Of a DNA stretch of 64,000 nt, positions 1 through 29,049 are shown in pieces; positions within the stretch are counted from its first letter, which is position 1; each line of letters begins with the position of its first letter. The translations under genes and the position numbers were made by a program. The notes under the pieces were generated by a model. That model searched no databases and was not told where the DNA came from. It saw nothing but the letters and a program-made list of their open reading frames with translations. The stretch comes from Saururus chinensis (lineage: Eukaryota > Streptophyta > Magnoliopsida > Piperales > Saururaceae): assembly GCA_035235625.1 (NCBI GenBank), contig CP141142.1, forward strand, positions 41,271,644 through 41,335,643, given 5' to 3'.

Positions 1-76
1 TTTTTTATATTTTTGTGTTGAGAAATAATTGCAAGTTATGGCTATTGAAAATTGATATATTTGTACAATTTTGTAG

Positions 77-17513
<17,437 letters not shown>

Positions 17514-17955
17514 TACACGGGACGAGTTATCTTTTTGTAATTTAATATTGTATATCGTTCACCAACACTCGTGTGCCTCGAGAGTCAGCTCAGATGGAAG
17601 CATGCAGAGTTCCAAAAGCCAAATCCTGTATACCCTTAACATTGTCTGTGGATTTCTTTTTCCACAGTTTTTTTTTAATTTCATCCTCGCACTTTTTGCA
17701 CAAATCAGGTGTAATATTCTGTTCTTGATGTAAAGTGTGCCACTCTGTAAATTATATTCCCTTTATTAATCAGTGATTTTAGTCAATCTGCAAAAGTAAG
17801 GTACCTTCATATTTGGGCCCATGTTGTATAAAGGATTTATTTTGAGGGACTACTTTGAATAGGGGAGTGGTCTGCCATTTCAATGTAATAACTTGCTGCG
17901 AACTTTTATTGTTGTTTCTGCCGTGTTTCTTTTTGAACTTTTCTCAATATTGGGG

Positions 17956-18605
17956 TAGGGCTGGTCGTAGATGTCTATTGTCCGACATTCTAGGTGTTTG
18001 TGGCTGTGTCGGGATGAATTTTTTTGTTTATCAATTTTTGTCCGTTAATTTTTGGACATGGACAAAGACTTCGTCACGCTGTTTGTTCGAGGTTTGGTTA
18101 ACTTTTAAATATAATGTCTCTTTTAATTATTTTTAAATATTATTTTTTTATACTTAAATATTTAACAATTTAAATGTAATCATATTAATATTATATTTGA
18201 GTTCTTCTTTAAAGCTAGTTATTAAATATTTTTTATCTCATATTAATAATTTTATTTAGTTTTTTAAAATAAACTAATTTATCTAATAGTAATATTACAA
18301 ATAAAAAAGATGATACATATAAATTTAAAAATTATTATTATATATAAAATTACTTAATCTAAAGATTCTTACCCTAGTTGCCTTACTTAGTTAAAGTTGT
18401 TAACACCGCTTTCATTCTTTTCAACCACTTCAACTCTCATCTAATTGTCTAAAAGGCTATGTTCATGGACAATGGTTGTATCTGCCAAAAAAAAAGTTTT
18501 ATCAGTGGACAAAATACCGATGGATAAATTATTAGTGGACATAGACATAAATAAGCTTTATTGGCTAGTCTTATCTGCTAACTATTTGTCTGAGGACCAG
18601 CCCTA
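17956..18605. mobile_element. hAT-type non-autonomous transposon between MOM1 and PAL
   Basis: Ends are TAGGGCTGGTC and its complement GACCAGCCCTA, flanked by the direct repeat ATTGGGG at 17949-17955 and 18606-18612. The length is 650 bp and the interior is AT-rich and non-coding. The TAGGGCTGG-type ends and a 7-8 bp target duplication fit a hAT element. It lies about 440 bp past the MOM1 stop codon and may overlap its 3' flank. Confidence 0.8.
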
Positions 18606-18923
18606 ATTGGGGGTGTTTAGGAGCATTTTCCGATATCAATTTTGCTCTCAAAATATTATGTGACTCAAAATTTCAATTCAAAAATTTGTAATTATTGCAT
18701 TTTGCTTTTTTACCCTGTTTAGCAAATCTGCTTTCTAAAATTTTGCAAGTGAGCGTTTGACAGTTTAAAAAGTACTCTGTATCTAATAATGATGAAAACA
18801 AACAACAATAAATAATGTCCATCAACGTTTGTTTAACAACAATAAGGAATTTGTAGGGGGAGCAGGCATGGGAAGTGTTTTTTATGTTCTTTAGTTAAAT
18901 ATAATGAGCCCAGCATAAATTGG

Positions 18924-18999
18924 GCATGGGAGTGCATTCACTCCGAGAGATAACATGCAGCGCATGGGAGTCTATTCACTCCAAGAGATAACATGCAGC
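18924..18999. repeat. Tandem duplication of a 38-bp unit near the PAL 3' end
   Basis: Two adjacent 38-bp copies begin GCATGGGAGT and end ACATGCAGC. They differ at a few positions. They lie about 45 bp beyond the likely PAL polyadenylation signal. Confidence 0.85.
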
Positions 19000-19043
19000 G
19001 GAAATAAGGTGATGTGAGAAAGGTGCATATATACATATTCAAC

Positions 19044-19049
19044 TTTATT
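19044..19049 (-). terminator. Candidate PAL polyadenylation signal AATAAA
   Basis: TTTATT on the + strand is AATAAA on the PAL strand, about 183 nt after the stop codon, a normal distance for a plant 3' UTR. Cleavage site not determined. Confidence 0.45.
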
Positions 19050-19231
19050 TGCACAAAAATAAAGACATTCATAGCCACAAAAAAATGAAAAATACATCTT
19101 TTGATAGACGAATGAAAGCCCCACTTCTCTCATGGCCCGAGAGTCGATCGGGGTGGTGACGCAAGAAAATTTGTGAAAGGCAACACAGGGAACAACGCAG
19201 GTAGCAGCAGACTCATTTGCCAGCTATAAAC

Positions 19232-22200
19232 TTAACAGATTGGAAGAGGAGCCCCATCCCAAGCTTGTAAGCAGTCAAGGAGTGGGTCTATCATCCTCAG
19301 CTCCGACATGGCCACAAACACCTTGTCAAACTCCTCTCCGGGCGACCGCACCTTCTCGCCGGTCAAGAATCCGGTCTTCAGCTCCTCCCTCACAAACTTG
19401 TACAGTGGGTAGGACCTGCACTCCTTGATCCTGTTGGGGATGGTCGACTTCCCGGTCTCAAACTCAACCCTCGCATTCTCCACCTCCTTGGGCAGTTGTG
19501 CCTTAATCTCCTCCTCAAACGCATTGATCTTCTGGAATATGGAAGTGTTGGGATCCTTCTCCTTTTCCCCATTGGCCATTGCGTGCTCCACCAGCACACC
19601 TCTCAGCTTCTGCATCAATGGATAAATGGAGCTGCATGGGTCGTCAACGTAAGCAAACACATATTCCTTGTCCACCACCTTGATCAGATCCTTCTCCGAG
19701 AACCTGGACGGGTGGAGCTCACCGTTGACGCCCATTGTAAGCACCCTCTTGGCCACCTGGCTCACGGTGTTCTTCACAGTAGCCTTCATGTTCTCCTCCA
19801 AGTGCCTCAGGTCAATGGCCTGGCAGAGGGCGATGAGGTAGGTGGTGGACATGAGCTTCAGAATCTCCACCGCCTCAGCCGTCTTCCTCGACGAGATGAG
19901 GCCCAAGGAGTTCACGTCCTGGTTGTGTTGCTCCGCGCTCTGGACATGGTTGGTCACCGGATTGGCCAAGAACTGCAGCTCCGAGCAGTAGGCCGCCATG
20001 GCGATCTCTGCTCCCTTGAACCCATAATCCAAGCTCGGGTTCCTTCCGCCGGAGAGATTAGAAGGAAGCCCATTGTTGTAAAAGTCATTAACGAGCTCCG
20101 AGAACTGGGCAAACATGAGCTTCCCGATGGAGGCGATGGCCAGCCGAGTGTTGTCCATGGACACGCCGATGGGGGTCCCCTGGAAGTTGCCCCCATGCAA
20201 GGCCTTGTTCCTGGACACGTCGATCAAAGGGTTGTCGTTGACGGAGTTGATCTCTCTCTCGATCGACTTGGTGGACGTCCGGATTACTTCGACTAACGGG
20301 CCCAGCCACTGGGGCGAGGTCCGGAGTGCGTATCGGTCCTGCTTGGGCTTCTGTAACGGGTCCATCTCGTGTATCTTCTGGGACATCTTCATGTAGGAGC
20401 TCCCGTCCAGCACATGCTCCATGATGGCCGCCGCCTCGATCTGGCCAGGGTGGTGCTTCAGCTTGTGGGTCAGGTGGTCGGTGAACTCCGGCTTCCCCTG
20501 CATCACCTCGCAGAAGACGGCGGAGAGGACCTCAGACAGAACGGCCAGGATGTTGGTCTCGAACAGGACCATGGAGGCCAGGCCGGATCCCACCGCAGTG
20601 CCATTGACAAGTGCAAGTCCCTCCTTGGGCTGCAACTCGAAGAAGCCTGTCTGGATGCCGGCCACGCGGAATGCCTCCGCCGCGTCGACATGTCGGCCGT
20701 CGGGAGTGACAGCCCGGGCGTTGGGTCGGCCGGTGAGGATGCCGGCGATGTAGGATAGCGGAACCAGGTCCCCGGAGGCGGTGATGGTTCCCCGGAGGGG
20801 AAGGCATGGGGTGATGTTGTGGTTAAGCAAGCTGGCGATGGCCTCCATGATCTCGAAGCGGATGCCAGAGTAGCCCTGGAGGAGGGTGTTGATTCGGACG
20901 AGCATGGCCGCCCGGGTGGCCGTCGGGGGGAGCGTGTGGCCGCATTCCGGCCCCCCTCCGAATATCCCAGCATTGAGGAACCTGTTTGTTGATCACAAGA
21001 ATGATTCATGAATTAGCAACTACTAATTCGCTAGCTAGCTAACACTTAAATTCCAACTAAAATGTGAGTTCAGAGAATCAGAATAGTTATATTTTTATAA
21101 TAATTTAAAAAAACGTTTGTATTGTTAGCGTGAGTAATTGGCTGGAATTTGTGATGTATTTTAGTAAGTAATTTAAATTTAAATATTATTATATAAATAA
21201 TAATTATGGGATGAGATATAAGAAAGAGGCATAAACCAATTCAATTATATGTAATATGACTCTAATTTTCGTTATATAATTGGTACAGTGACCCAACTGT
21301 CATTTAGGTATGGAAAGGAGCCGACAAAATTGCTCTAAGAGGCCCACTTCAATTGTAAAACAGTTAGGGGTCACTTAAGGTCCAGGACACATTAGGGGCC
21401 ATGTGGTCCCACCAAATTATTAATATTAAAATTCCGTGAGCTAATACCTTTGCACTACCCACAAATTATTTTAATAATTGAGATATTAACTCGAGTAGGT
21501 GGCCAATAGAGTGGGGTTCAAACTTACCTTCTAATTATCCCACCAACACCAATTAAAATTCTCTATGCAATTGATTTACTTAATCTAATCAGTTACTCTG
21601 TTCGTCCCAAAATAAGTGTTTTTTTTAAAAAAAAATTATAATAAATTAACAAGGATACTCATGCATGTCATCCACCAACCTAAGCAAAGCTGTGATTCTT
21701 GTATTCACCACACTTACAAGTTTGCTTTTACTTTTTACAGAGATGTAAAAAAATTTTCTTTTGAAGGAGATGAAGACATCAGGAAGGATACGACTTTTCA
21801 TTGAAATTCTTCAGATGACTGACGAAAACTTTTAAATGAAAAAGGGAGGCGCCATTTAAAACTTTCATGTGAAATATAAATACATGTGGGCCCCCTTGAA
21901 GCCAACAGCCACCCATTATAATTACTCCTATATAAAACAAAAATAGCTACTTCAAAAAGAGCTGACTCCTTCCCAGCAACAATGTCCAGTGATAAAGAAA
22001 AGGGAGGGGTAATTCCGTAAACACGATATAGATTAACCGTTCTAATAATTTTTTTACTGTTTTTTTGCTACATAATTATATTTTTTTTAATATTTGTTGC
22101 TACATAATTATATCTTTTTTACAATTTTTTTTATAAAGCTTTATTTATACGAGTTTTAGCTCATGTGCGATAGACATGAGCCTTGGTATCGTGGGCCGTT

Positions 22201-23021
22201 AGATTTTTATCCGAGGGCGTTGAAAATTTGACTTACGCTCCTTTTTTATTGTCTAATTTCGATTGATGGCTTATAATACCCAAAGTCATAATTTTTTTCA
22301 TTCTAGAAAAGAAAGCCTCCAACTGCCTACAAATTAATATCGCCAAAAGAAGCCGGCTTACCTACCACCCGATTAAGGCAAAAGCCGCTTTTTCCTATCT
22401 TATCAATAAGGCAGAAGCCGCTTACTTTTGTTTATAATCTGCTCTTACGACGTAAACACAACACAAGCAACAAGGACTGTGGAGCACCCTAACCACCCAC
22501 CTATCCTATTTAATGACCCATAATACTTGGCTTCAAAGAGAGATTTAGACCAGTTTGTTTGGGATATGATGATATTAGTTGAAAAGAACTTAAAAAATGA
22601 ATAATCACCTTATAAGCTCTTTTTGGAGTGCCCCTCCTTGCTTGGTCCGCCGGTGGGAAGTTGCACCGAAGCCGGTGGTGATTCCATAGCTGTCGGTGCC
22701 GTTGTTCATGCTGTCCATCACCCAGTCGCTGCTGGCCTTCACCCGCGGCCTCGCCGACTCCGAGAGCTCCACGGTCACCGCCGCCTCGTGCGCCACAGCA
22801 GCCACCTGGGCGATAGTCAGCGTCGCGCCGCCGAGGCTCACCACCGGCTTCCTGAACTCCTCCACCATCCTCTTCACCTCGTCCAGGTGGCTGCCTTTGA
22901 GTGACTCAGCCGCCTTGACCCAGTTTAGTGGGTCCTTCAGGCACAGCCCGTCCATCGTGGAGACCTTGCCATTGCCATTCTCGTAGACGTGGTTCAGAGC
23001 TGCTGCTTGTTCCACCTCCAT
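19232..23021 (-). CDS. PAL: Phenylalanine ammonia-lyase, two exons
   Basis: PAL deaminates L-phenylalanine to trans-cinnamate, the entry step of phenylpropanoid metabolism, in the cytosol as a homotetramer. Exon 1 is 23021-22609 and exon 2 is 20981-19232. They join through an Arg codon (AG|G) in ELIR-FLNAG, the conserved single-intron position of plant PAL genes. Together they encode 720 aa, the usual length. The self-cyclising Ala-Ser-Gly of the MIO cofactor is at about residues 206-208 in [14 protein letters not shown]. The catalytic Tyr lies in [19 protein letters not shown], and NDNPLID and HNQDVNSLG are intact. Phe-Leu at about 139-140 predicts phenylalanine specificity rather than the Phe/Tyr activity of grass PTAL with His there. 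The segment after FLNAGIF reads [15 protein letters not shown], less common than the GNGTESCHTLPHSAT seen in many eudicots. Coding GC is well above the flanks. All expected catalytic motifs are intact. Confidence 0.97.
20982..22608 (-). other. PAL intron
   Basis: The 1.6-kb AT-rich intron is bounded on the - strand by AAG|GTGATT and AACAAACAG|G. No coding element is seen. A short perfect hairpin GCTCATGT/ACATGAGC occurs at 22159-22181 with a 7-nt loop; I see no function for it. Confidence 0.85.
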
Positions 23022-23355
23022 AATCCCTTATCTGAATAAGATGTATGTACTAAATGCCAAGTGATGAACTGAAGGCGAGAATGCAAGAGAATTTGAGCAA
23101 AACAGAAATGACCCAGATGGAGTACGTAATTTGGCAGGAAACAACAATAATGAGATGAAATAACCAAATTCAGTAGGTCCCTTGTATATATGATCTAGAA
23201 GAAAGACACCCACAAATGAAACTGGACTCCTAAGCCTGGTGTGCTAAGAAGAAATGCAAGTGAAATGGAGGAGAGGAGGCCAGTGGTGGTGATCAGGAAA
23301 GTTCAGATCAAATTATGATTGAATTTCCTGAGAGTTGGTCACCGGCTTTTGGCCA

Positions 23356-23365
23356 CTTAAATAAG
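23356..23365 (-). promoter_or_regulatory. TATA-like box of PAL
   Basis: On the PAL strand this reads CTTATTTAAG, about 335 bp upstream of the ATG. It would place transcription start near 23,325-23,335 with a long 5' UTR. A second AT-rich candidate (CATATATAC) lies at about 23,184-23,193, closer to the ATG. The choice between them rests on the AC element immediately upstream. Confidence 0.45.
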
Positions 23366-23385
23366 GGGAGAGCCATTGCCCACCC

Positions 23386-23392
23386 ACCAACC
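23386..23392 (+). promoter_or_regulatory. AC element (ACCAACC) in the PAL promoter
   Basis: ACCAACC, the AC-II/P-box-type site bound by R2R3-MYB regulators of phenylpropanoid genes, lies about 20 bp upstream of the TATA-like box. It is in reverse orientation to PAL; such sites are reported to work in both orientations. Confidence 0.5.
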
Positions 23393-23473
23393 CATGGAGC
23401 TTCAAGGGGGTTAGTTGAGCTGCTGTTCCTGCCGTCCGATCTTCCATGCCAATCAGATGAACGATGGATGTGA

Positions 23474-23479
23474 CACGTG
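23474..23479. promoter_or_regulatory. G-box CACGTG in the PAL promoter
   Basis: The palindrome CACGTG in the context GACACGTGAC lies about 110 bp upstream of the TATA-like box. G-boxes bind bZIP and bHLH factors and often accompany AC elements in phenylpropanoid promoters. Functional role inferred. Confidence 0.4.
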
Positions 23480-23544
23480 ACATTCATCAAGGGTGTGACA
23501 CAAGCATTGGGTTTTAGATTTCACTCGTCCGAGATGGATGTGGT

Positions 23545-23551
23545 GGTTGGT
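23545..23551 (-). promoter_or_regulatory. Second AC element (ACCAACC) in the PAL promoter
   Basis: GGTTGGT on the + strand is ACCAACC on the PAL strand, about 180 bp upstream of the TATA-like box. Two AC elements plus a G-box within about 170 bp make a plausible MYB-responsive PAL promoter. Confidence 0.45.
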
Positions 23552-23957
23552 GGGAGGCCACGTCAGCACTTCGTCATATTTTCGGTTTTATTTTTTTATT
23601 CCTAATATTTTTTTAAATATTAAAATGACCATGTTAGGCTTAGCCCATTCGCATTACAATATCAAGTTAGGACGGAAACGTCATAATGCAGGATGTTCTT
23701 TTGAATGAGAGTAAAACTCTTTATAGTAAACAACTTAATTACCATTGCAGGATTTATTTTGTCTTCATCCAAATAATGTCATGATCCTGATTAATTAGGA
23801 GTTTTTGTTATATAGAGATAGGGAAAATGACATGATACAAATCCGCTTTTCCTTGTGAATGAAATTAGTCAAACATAAAAAGTATATACATGTTCGTAGA
23901 TATAAAAATGTAATTATAATTTTTAACTATACAATAATTAAAATTAGCATATAAAGA

Positions 23958-24070
23958 CCAATGGGCCTTGGTGAGATTGTCAAAATTATGCCTAATGAAG
24001 CGGAAATCTTGAGTTCGAATCCCCGTTTTATTAGCCACTTATAAAGATTATATCCAAAAAAAATTATTAG
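23958..24070 (+). repeat. tRNA-derived SINE-like element
   Basis: The sequence GGCCTTGGTGAGATTGTCAA is followed 30 bp later by GAGTTCGAATCC (24011-24022), which resembles a pol III B box (GGTTCGANNCC). The first part resembles a degenerate A box. It ends in an A-rich stretch. This layout and wording are typical of plant tRNA-derived SINEs. Ends and target duplication were not resolved. Confidence 0.55.
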
Positions 24071-24469
24071 TAGGGAAATAAGATAGTCTAAAAACTCGGA
24101 TACCTCTTTTTAATAAAAAAAAATAACATATAAAAATAATACTGCCATTTTCATAACAGCTTAGAAGTCTTTACCGTGTTAGGGGGTGGGGGGAGGTTGG
24201 CTTCTTGGCCACCCGGTCAATACTGCAAGCAGATTAATTAGTAAATCCGAGGGCCATTTCGTCTTTTCATAAGGGTTTCATGCAGGAAAAAAACGAGGGC
24301 ATTATCGTCTTTGGGTTAGGTAAGGCCTCATGCCACCAACCTCGTGACCTACGTGTTCAGCTCCCAGGCATGAGTATTTCCTACTTTCTTACATATGTGG
24401 GCAGTTCACACGTGGATTCGGCCGCCCCATTAATATGAAGTTTTTTCAGTAATTACCACCAAAATTAGA

Positions 24470-24870
24470 TTAATCACTTATTTATACATATAAATATTTA
24501 TTTTATATTTTTTTATCTTATATTAATAGTTATATTTAAAAAATAATAATATTCTCTTTATCTCATATTAATAACTCTATTTAAAAAATAATAATTTTTA
24601 TTAAATAGTAAAACTCACATTCTTTTTTAAGTACTTAATCAAATAAAATAAAATTATTAATATAGACTAATTTTTTTGTTAAATAGAGCAATTAATTTAA
24701 GAAGGAGGAAGTAGTTTTTATTAAATAGTGAAACCCACCACTAAGAAAATGACAAATAAACTTATAATATTTTTTCAAGTGCCTAACTATTTAAATTTTA
24801 AAAAATAAAATTATTAATATAAAGTAATTTTTTTGCTAAATAAAGCTATTAATTTAGGATGAAGAGAGTA
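24470..24870. repeat. AT-rich MITE-like remnants
   Basis: The phrases TATCTCATATTAATA.CT, TATTTAAAAAATAATAAT and TTATTAAATAGT.AAAC recur two or three times across this AT-rich block, with inverted versions (TTATTAATATA..). It looks like overlapping old MITE copies. Similar wording occurs at about 18,210-18,290. Confidence 0.4.
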
Positions 24871-27680
24871 ATATTTATTTTTCGTGTGATATTCACTAAT
24901 AAATCTTTTTGATTCATGACTCATGAGTGGAGATCTAACCAACTCCACCAAGTGCAACGCTCATCAGTGAGCTCACAATACCATCACCTTTTCTCTACTG
25001 ACAGCCTCAAAAGCCCTGTTACAGAGACGGCCATTGAACTAATATGCTTGAGAGATGAACTTGATCGAGGTAGCTTTCTTGTTCAGATTATATAGAGGAT
25101 TATGAACTAGCTAGCGTACGTGTGTATCATTGATTTTTATCATCAACGGCTCTTATTCATAGAGGATATCTAGAGGACATCCTCGAGGCGAACCATAAAT
25201 TATTCCCTTAGATCAAGGGGGACTCCTTGAGACACTTCTCAGCAGCTGCTCCCTTTCTTCTATCTCTCTTTATCCCATTCCAACGGAAAGCAATGTGATG
25301 ACTTCCCTACAACGTTTTCAGTAATAATTCTAGCTGCATTAGCGTTGTTTAAGTGACGTTTTAAAATTACGTCTGTATTTTTTTCATTTTAAAATTAAAT
25401 CAAGCTGATAGTGTGATTCATATTACGGAATTATCAAACTGCTCATCTAATTAATGCTTGTTCAGTGGCCTGAAAACTTATGTATCTCAGCTTGCATGCA
25501 TATATACCTTTACACATCTAAATAATTTGATTTAGTTCGAACCAAAGTTGGTCATAAGAATTAAACCTACAATATTTGATCATGCTGCATTTATATATAA
25601 TATTATGATCAGTTGCCAATGCATGGCATAACCAGTTTTGCAACTCATTATTATTTTGGAATTAATGAACAAACTTTTCTTCTTTTGTTATTCGGGTAAG
25701 CAAGTAGCAAGTTGAAGAGTTGGTCGAAGAGAGGCAAGCCTCTCAACAAGAAGCTCCAGTCCATATAGACAGAACGCTGGTAACAAGCGGTTTAAGGAAT
25801 AAATAAACTAAAGAGTCTGAAGTGTCGTTGAACTAATCACAAGGAGTCGCGTTCGCTACCAACCCCCACCCCCAACCTTCAACTCTGCCCATGATATATT
25901 GCTGGTAAAATGATGCTGCTATATCATGAACCAATTTTATCGTGTTGACCGCTCTCTCAGCAAAAAAGATACTGACAAGACAGAAGCCTTTCTGGAGGAG
26001 GCGTTCTCAGCCATCATCCCACTCGGATTCGTCGATCGAAAGCAACCAGACGGCACAGGAAGCCCAAAATAAGCTAAGATGGGACGAGAGATTGGAAGCA
26101 TGAGATGAGAAAGAGGGGAAGAGATAGGCATGTGGTGGTGGTAGGTAAGGTGTGAGTTTGTGCGCCACCAAACCAATAAGGGATGGGGTGTCAGAAGAAG
26201 CATTCAAAGACTAGGAAACCCAGCTCGCCCTTCTCTCTCTCCCTCTACCAAATGTGTTTCAAAGGAGACCAGACAATAAGAGGAAATGAGCTGTATTGGT
26301 CAATAATCTAGGAAAGAATTTATTTGTATTGTTCGATTTTTAATGTCCTCATCTTCCACCAAACAAGGGGATTCCAGGAGTAGGTGCCCAGAAAAAACGT
26401 GGCTTCTTCTCCTTCTCATCAGTCCTCCCCTCGCTTGTTCCTACTTGCTACTCTCCACACTACACGCTTCTTCATATCAGACGGCAGATGCAATACAACA
26501 GGATCCTCAACGTAATTAGTGCTGTCTCCTACGTATATGATACACAATTATCCTCTCCACCGCATATAAGGGCTCATCACCCCAAAACTCAGAGAATAAA
26601 CAACAGTTTCTACCAGGCCAAATGCACTGTAAAGTGTAGTTAATAAATCTGTGTGCAAATGTTATGGGATTCTGTGCCTGCATGTATTGGTATGAGTATG
26701 TTGAATAGTAAAAAAACAAACACGAGTAGCACGAGTGTAGCTTCCTAGCTGCAAGGCATATCCCGTATTAAGTGTTGTGGCAAACGTATAGGTGGTGCCG
26801 GGACAAGGCTGGTGGTTGTTGCCTTGTTGAGCCAGTCTGCACTGCATGATGCACCAGCATGGACCCGCTGATAACGCTTTTGAGTTTTGGACTCGCGTGG
26901 AGGCTGGTGCTTCACTAGCTCCCCTTGTTGAAGGTCGCATGTGTTCCAAGTGTGGTCATAGACTCATAGGGGACAACCCAAATCATACATCAATGTGGGT
27001 CCCATAGAGATTAACTTCACACTTCTTACATTGAACACCACGAGCCCTGTTGATGATGCCTGATTGGACCTTGAGAATGGTTTTTTATGCCATGAAAGTA
27101 ACTTAAATGGAGAACTGAATGTGACAAGAGAAAGGACCCACATATTAAAGTCATTTAATCATGTTTTGTGCGAATTCAAAAGGGAAAAAGGAAAACAAAA
27201 ACTTGGTTATTAACTATCATGTGTTAATATGTTCAATTAAAAAATAAAAGACACTATCATATGCTTTGCAAATGGAAAAGCCATAATTTGGTTTGTGGCG
27301 TCTAATTACATTGCAGGAGTCGATTGGATTTGGCCTGAAGATGAGCATTGCTCCCAAACCATGCTAGCTAGAAAACTGCACTAGATCCACGAAGTCTGTC
27401 ATTATTGCTAGAAATAGAATAGGATTTGTGGCAGGAGAGCAGGAAAAATCTAATGAGTTCTAACATGTGAAGAGCTGAAAAACATTTAGGCCTTTCTGAT
27501 TTTACGACTCAGCAGGCTATCCCAGATCATAAATTCATGATAGAATCAAGCATTTCATTATTTATTGGTCTCCAGTATTTTATAAAATCAATCAGATACG
27601 TTCTTTTAATTAAGTGACTCGAAATGATCTTATCAGAGAATAGTTAAACAAGAAACAAAGACGCCATTACTATTCCCTAG
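24871..27680. other. Intergenic stretch without a supported gene
   Basis: I read both strands and found no recognisable gene, RNA or mobile element. The open frames here are short, overlap on both strands and show no recognisable domain. Confidence 0.55.
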
Positions 27681-27686
27681 ACTAGG

Positions 27687-27825
27687 AGTCTGGCACCCCT
27701 TTTTTTAACCGGCCTACCCATTTAACACAATCACTATATATCCACCGTTTGTGTATATCGAGACAGTAAACTACATACTGAATACAAGTGGGGTGGCTAG
27801 ATAAAGTAAAAGGTGGCAGACTCGT
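27687..27825. mobile_element. Candidate small MITE
   Basis: GAGTCTGGCACC at the left and GGTGGCAGACTC at the right form imperfect 12-bp inverted termini around about 139 bp. No clear target duplication was found. Confidence 0.35.
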
Positions 27826-28384
27826 CATCCCTACTCTCTGATGTGAATGTTTATTTACCAGTAAAGAAACTAAAGTAAAAGATTGCCGACACTTTTTTCA
27901 GCTTCTCCTTTTCATATACCATTTCAACTGCAATTGTCACTCCAATGGCGTTAAAGTAGACATGTTTATTAACAAAAATGCTCACACAAAATAGAAATTG
28001 CAGTAGTAGTGATCTTCTGTCATAATATGATTATGTTTTGAGCCAATTCCCGAAACAGAAAAAGAAAATAAAGAGTTCGTTTTTAGTTATCACTGTCAGT
28101 CTTGGAAATGGAGAACAATAAATTTGGTCAATAAGTTGGGTTGTCAAACACTTGCCTAAAATGGTCTTTGTGGTCTACAGACGAGCACGGCCGCCATGTG
28201 CAGCTGGATCAGTGGAGTCTGTCATTTCCGCAGAAGATAGTTTAAGATTTGTGGCTGCAGGTTACGCAAAAATATAATGTTACAACATGTGCAGATTGGA
28301 TAATCATTTACACCCTTCTGATTCGAAGAGTCAGAAATTAGGAAAAGCCGATTGATATTTGAAGTAGTCATGCTATTATGCTAG

Positions 28385-28526
28385 TATGACGTTAAAAAAG
28401 TTACGTGAAGAGACTAATTTATCTTTTGAAAATTATTAATATGTGAGATTTATTTTTATGGGTCTCACGTATCAATGGTTTATAAAAGATGAAGTAGGCT
28501 ATTCACGTAGCTTTTTTAACGTCGTA
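28385..28526. mobile_element. Short MITE with long TIRs
   Basis: The left end TATGACGTTAAAAAAGTTAC and the right end (complement TACGACGTTAAAAAAGCTAC) match at 18 of 20 positions and continue as GTGAA. The 142-bp element is close to a full palindrome. I could not define the target duplication, so the superfamily is open (Mutator-like or other). Confidence 0.6.
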
Positions 28527-29049
28527 GAAATATTTTTTTATTTAAAGTCATGGACACTAATTTTTTTTTGGCTTTAAGAAGTTGGAGCAGACAACATCAG
28601 GCATATATGGATTGTCCCAGATCATTATAGGACCAAGCATACGGGTTCTTTAATTTTTTCCCGCAATCACTGAGATATATATGTTCTTTAGTTAGGTCAC
28701 TTCGTATTTAAAATAATATTGTCAGAGGTTAGTTAAGAAAGGAATAGGAGTGTTAACAAGTCGAGAAAATCTAAGCTTTAAATTGTTCTGGCTTAAACTT
28801 AAAAACTTCAATTTTGAGTTAGAGTCAAGCTCGAGTCGAGAGTTGCTTTACCTTATGATTATTAGTTAGTTTTATAATTACTAATCTAGTGGTAGTTAGA
28901 TGAAAATTACCAATGTGAACAGAAAATAGTCTAATGTGTTTGGACTAGAAAACCAAATAAATTAATTCTAGTTGATTTTAATTTTTTAATTTAGACTATT
29001 AATACATGATAGAGGGAATTAAGTTTTATAAAAAATGGTTCTAGTTCTT

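Noticed and set aside
19496..20758. Long + strand open frames (266 and 129 codons) opposite PAL exon 2
   Set aside because: They are antisense shadows of a GC-rich coding exon; the PAL protein on the - strand is complete and conserved.
22159..22181. Perfect 8-bp hairpin in the PAL intron as a Helitron 3' end
   Set aside because: No CTRR terminus follows it and no 5' TC end was found.
25937..26949. Open frames on the - strand as possible small genes or a microRNA precursor
   Set aside because: No domain, no known microRNA sequence that I recognise and no convincing long hairpin.
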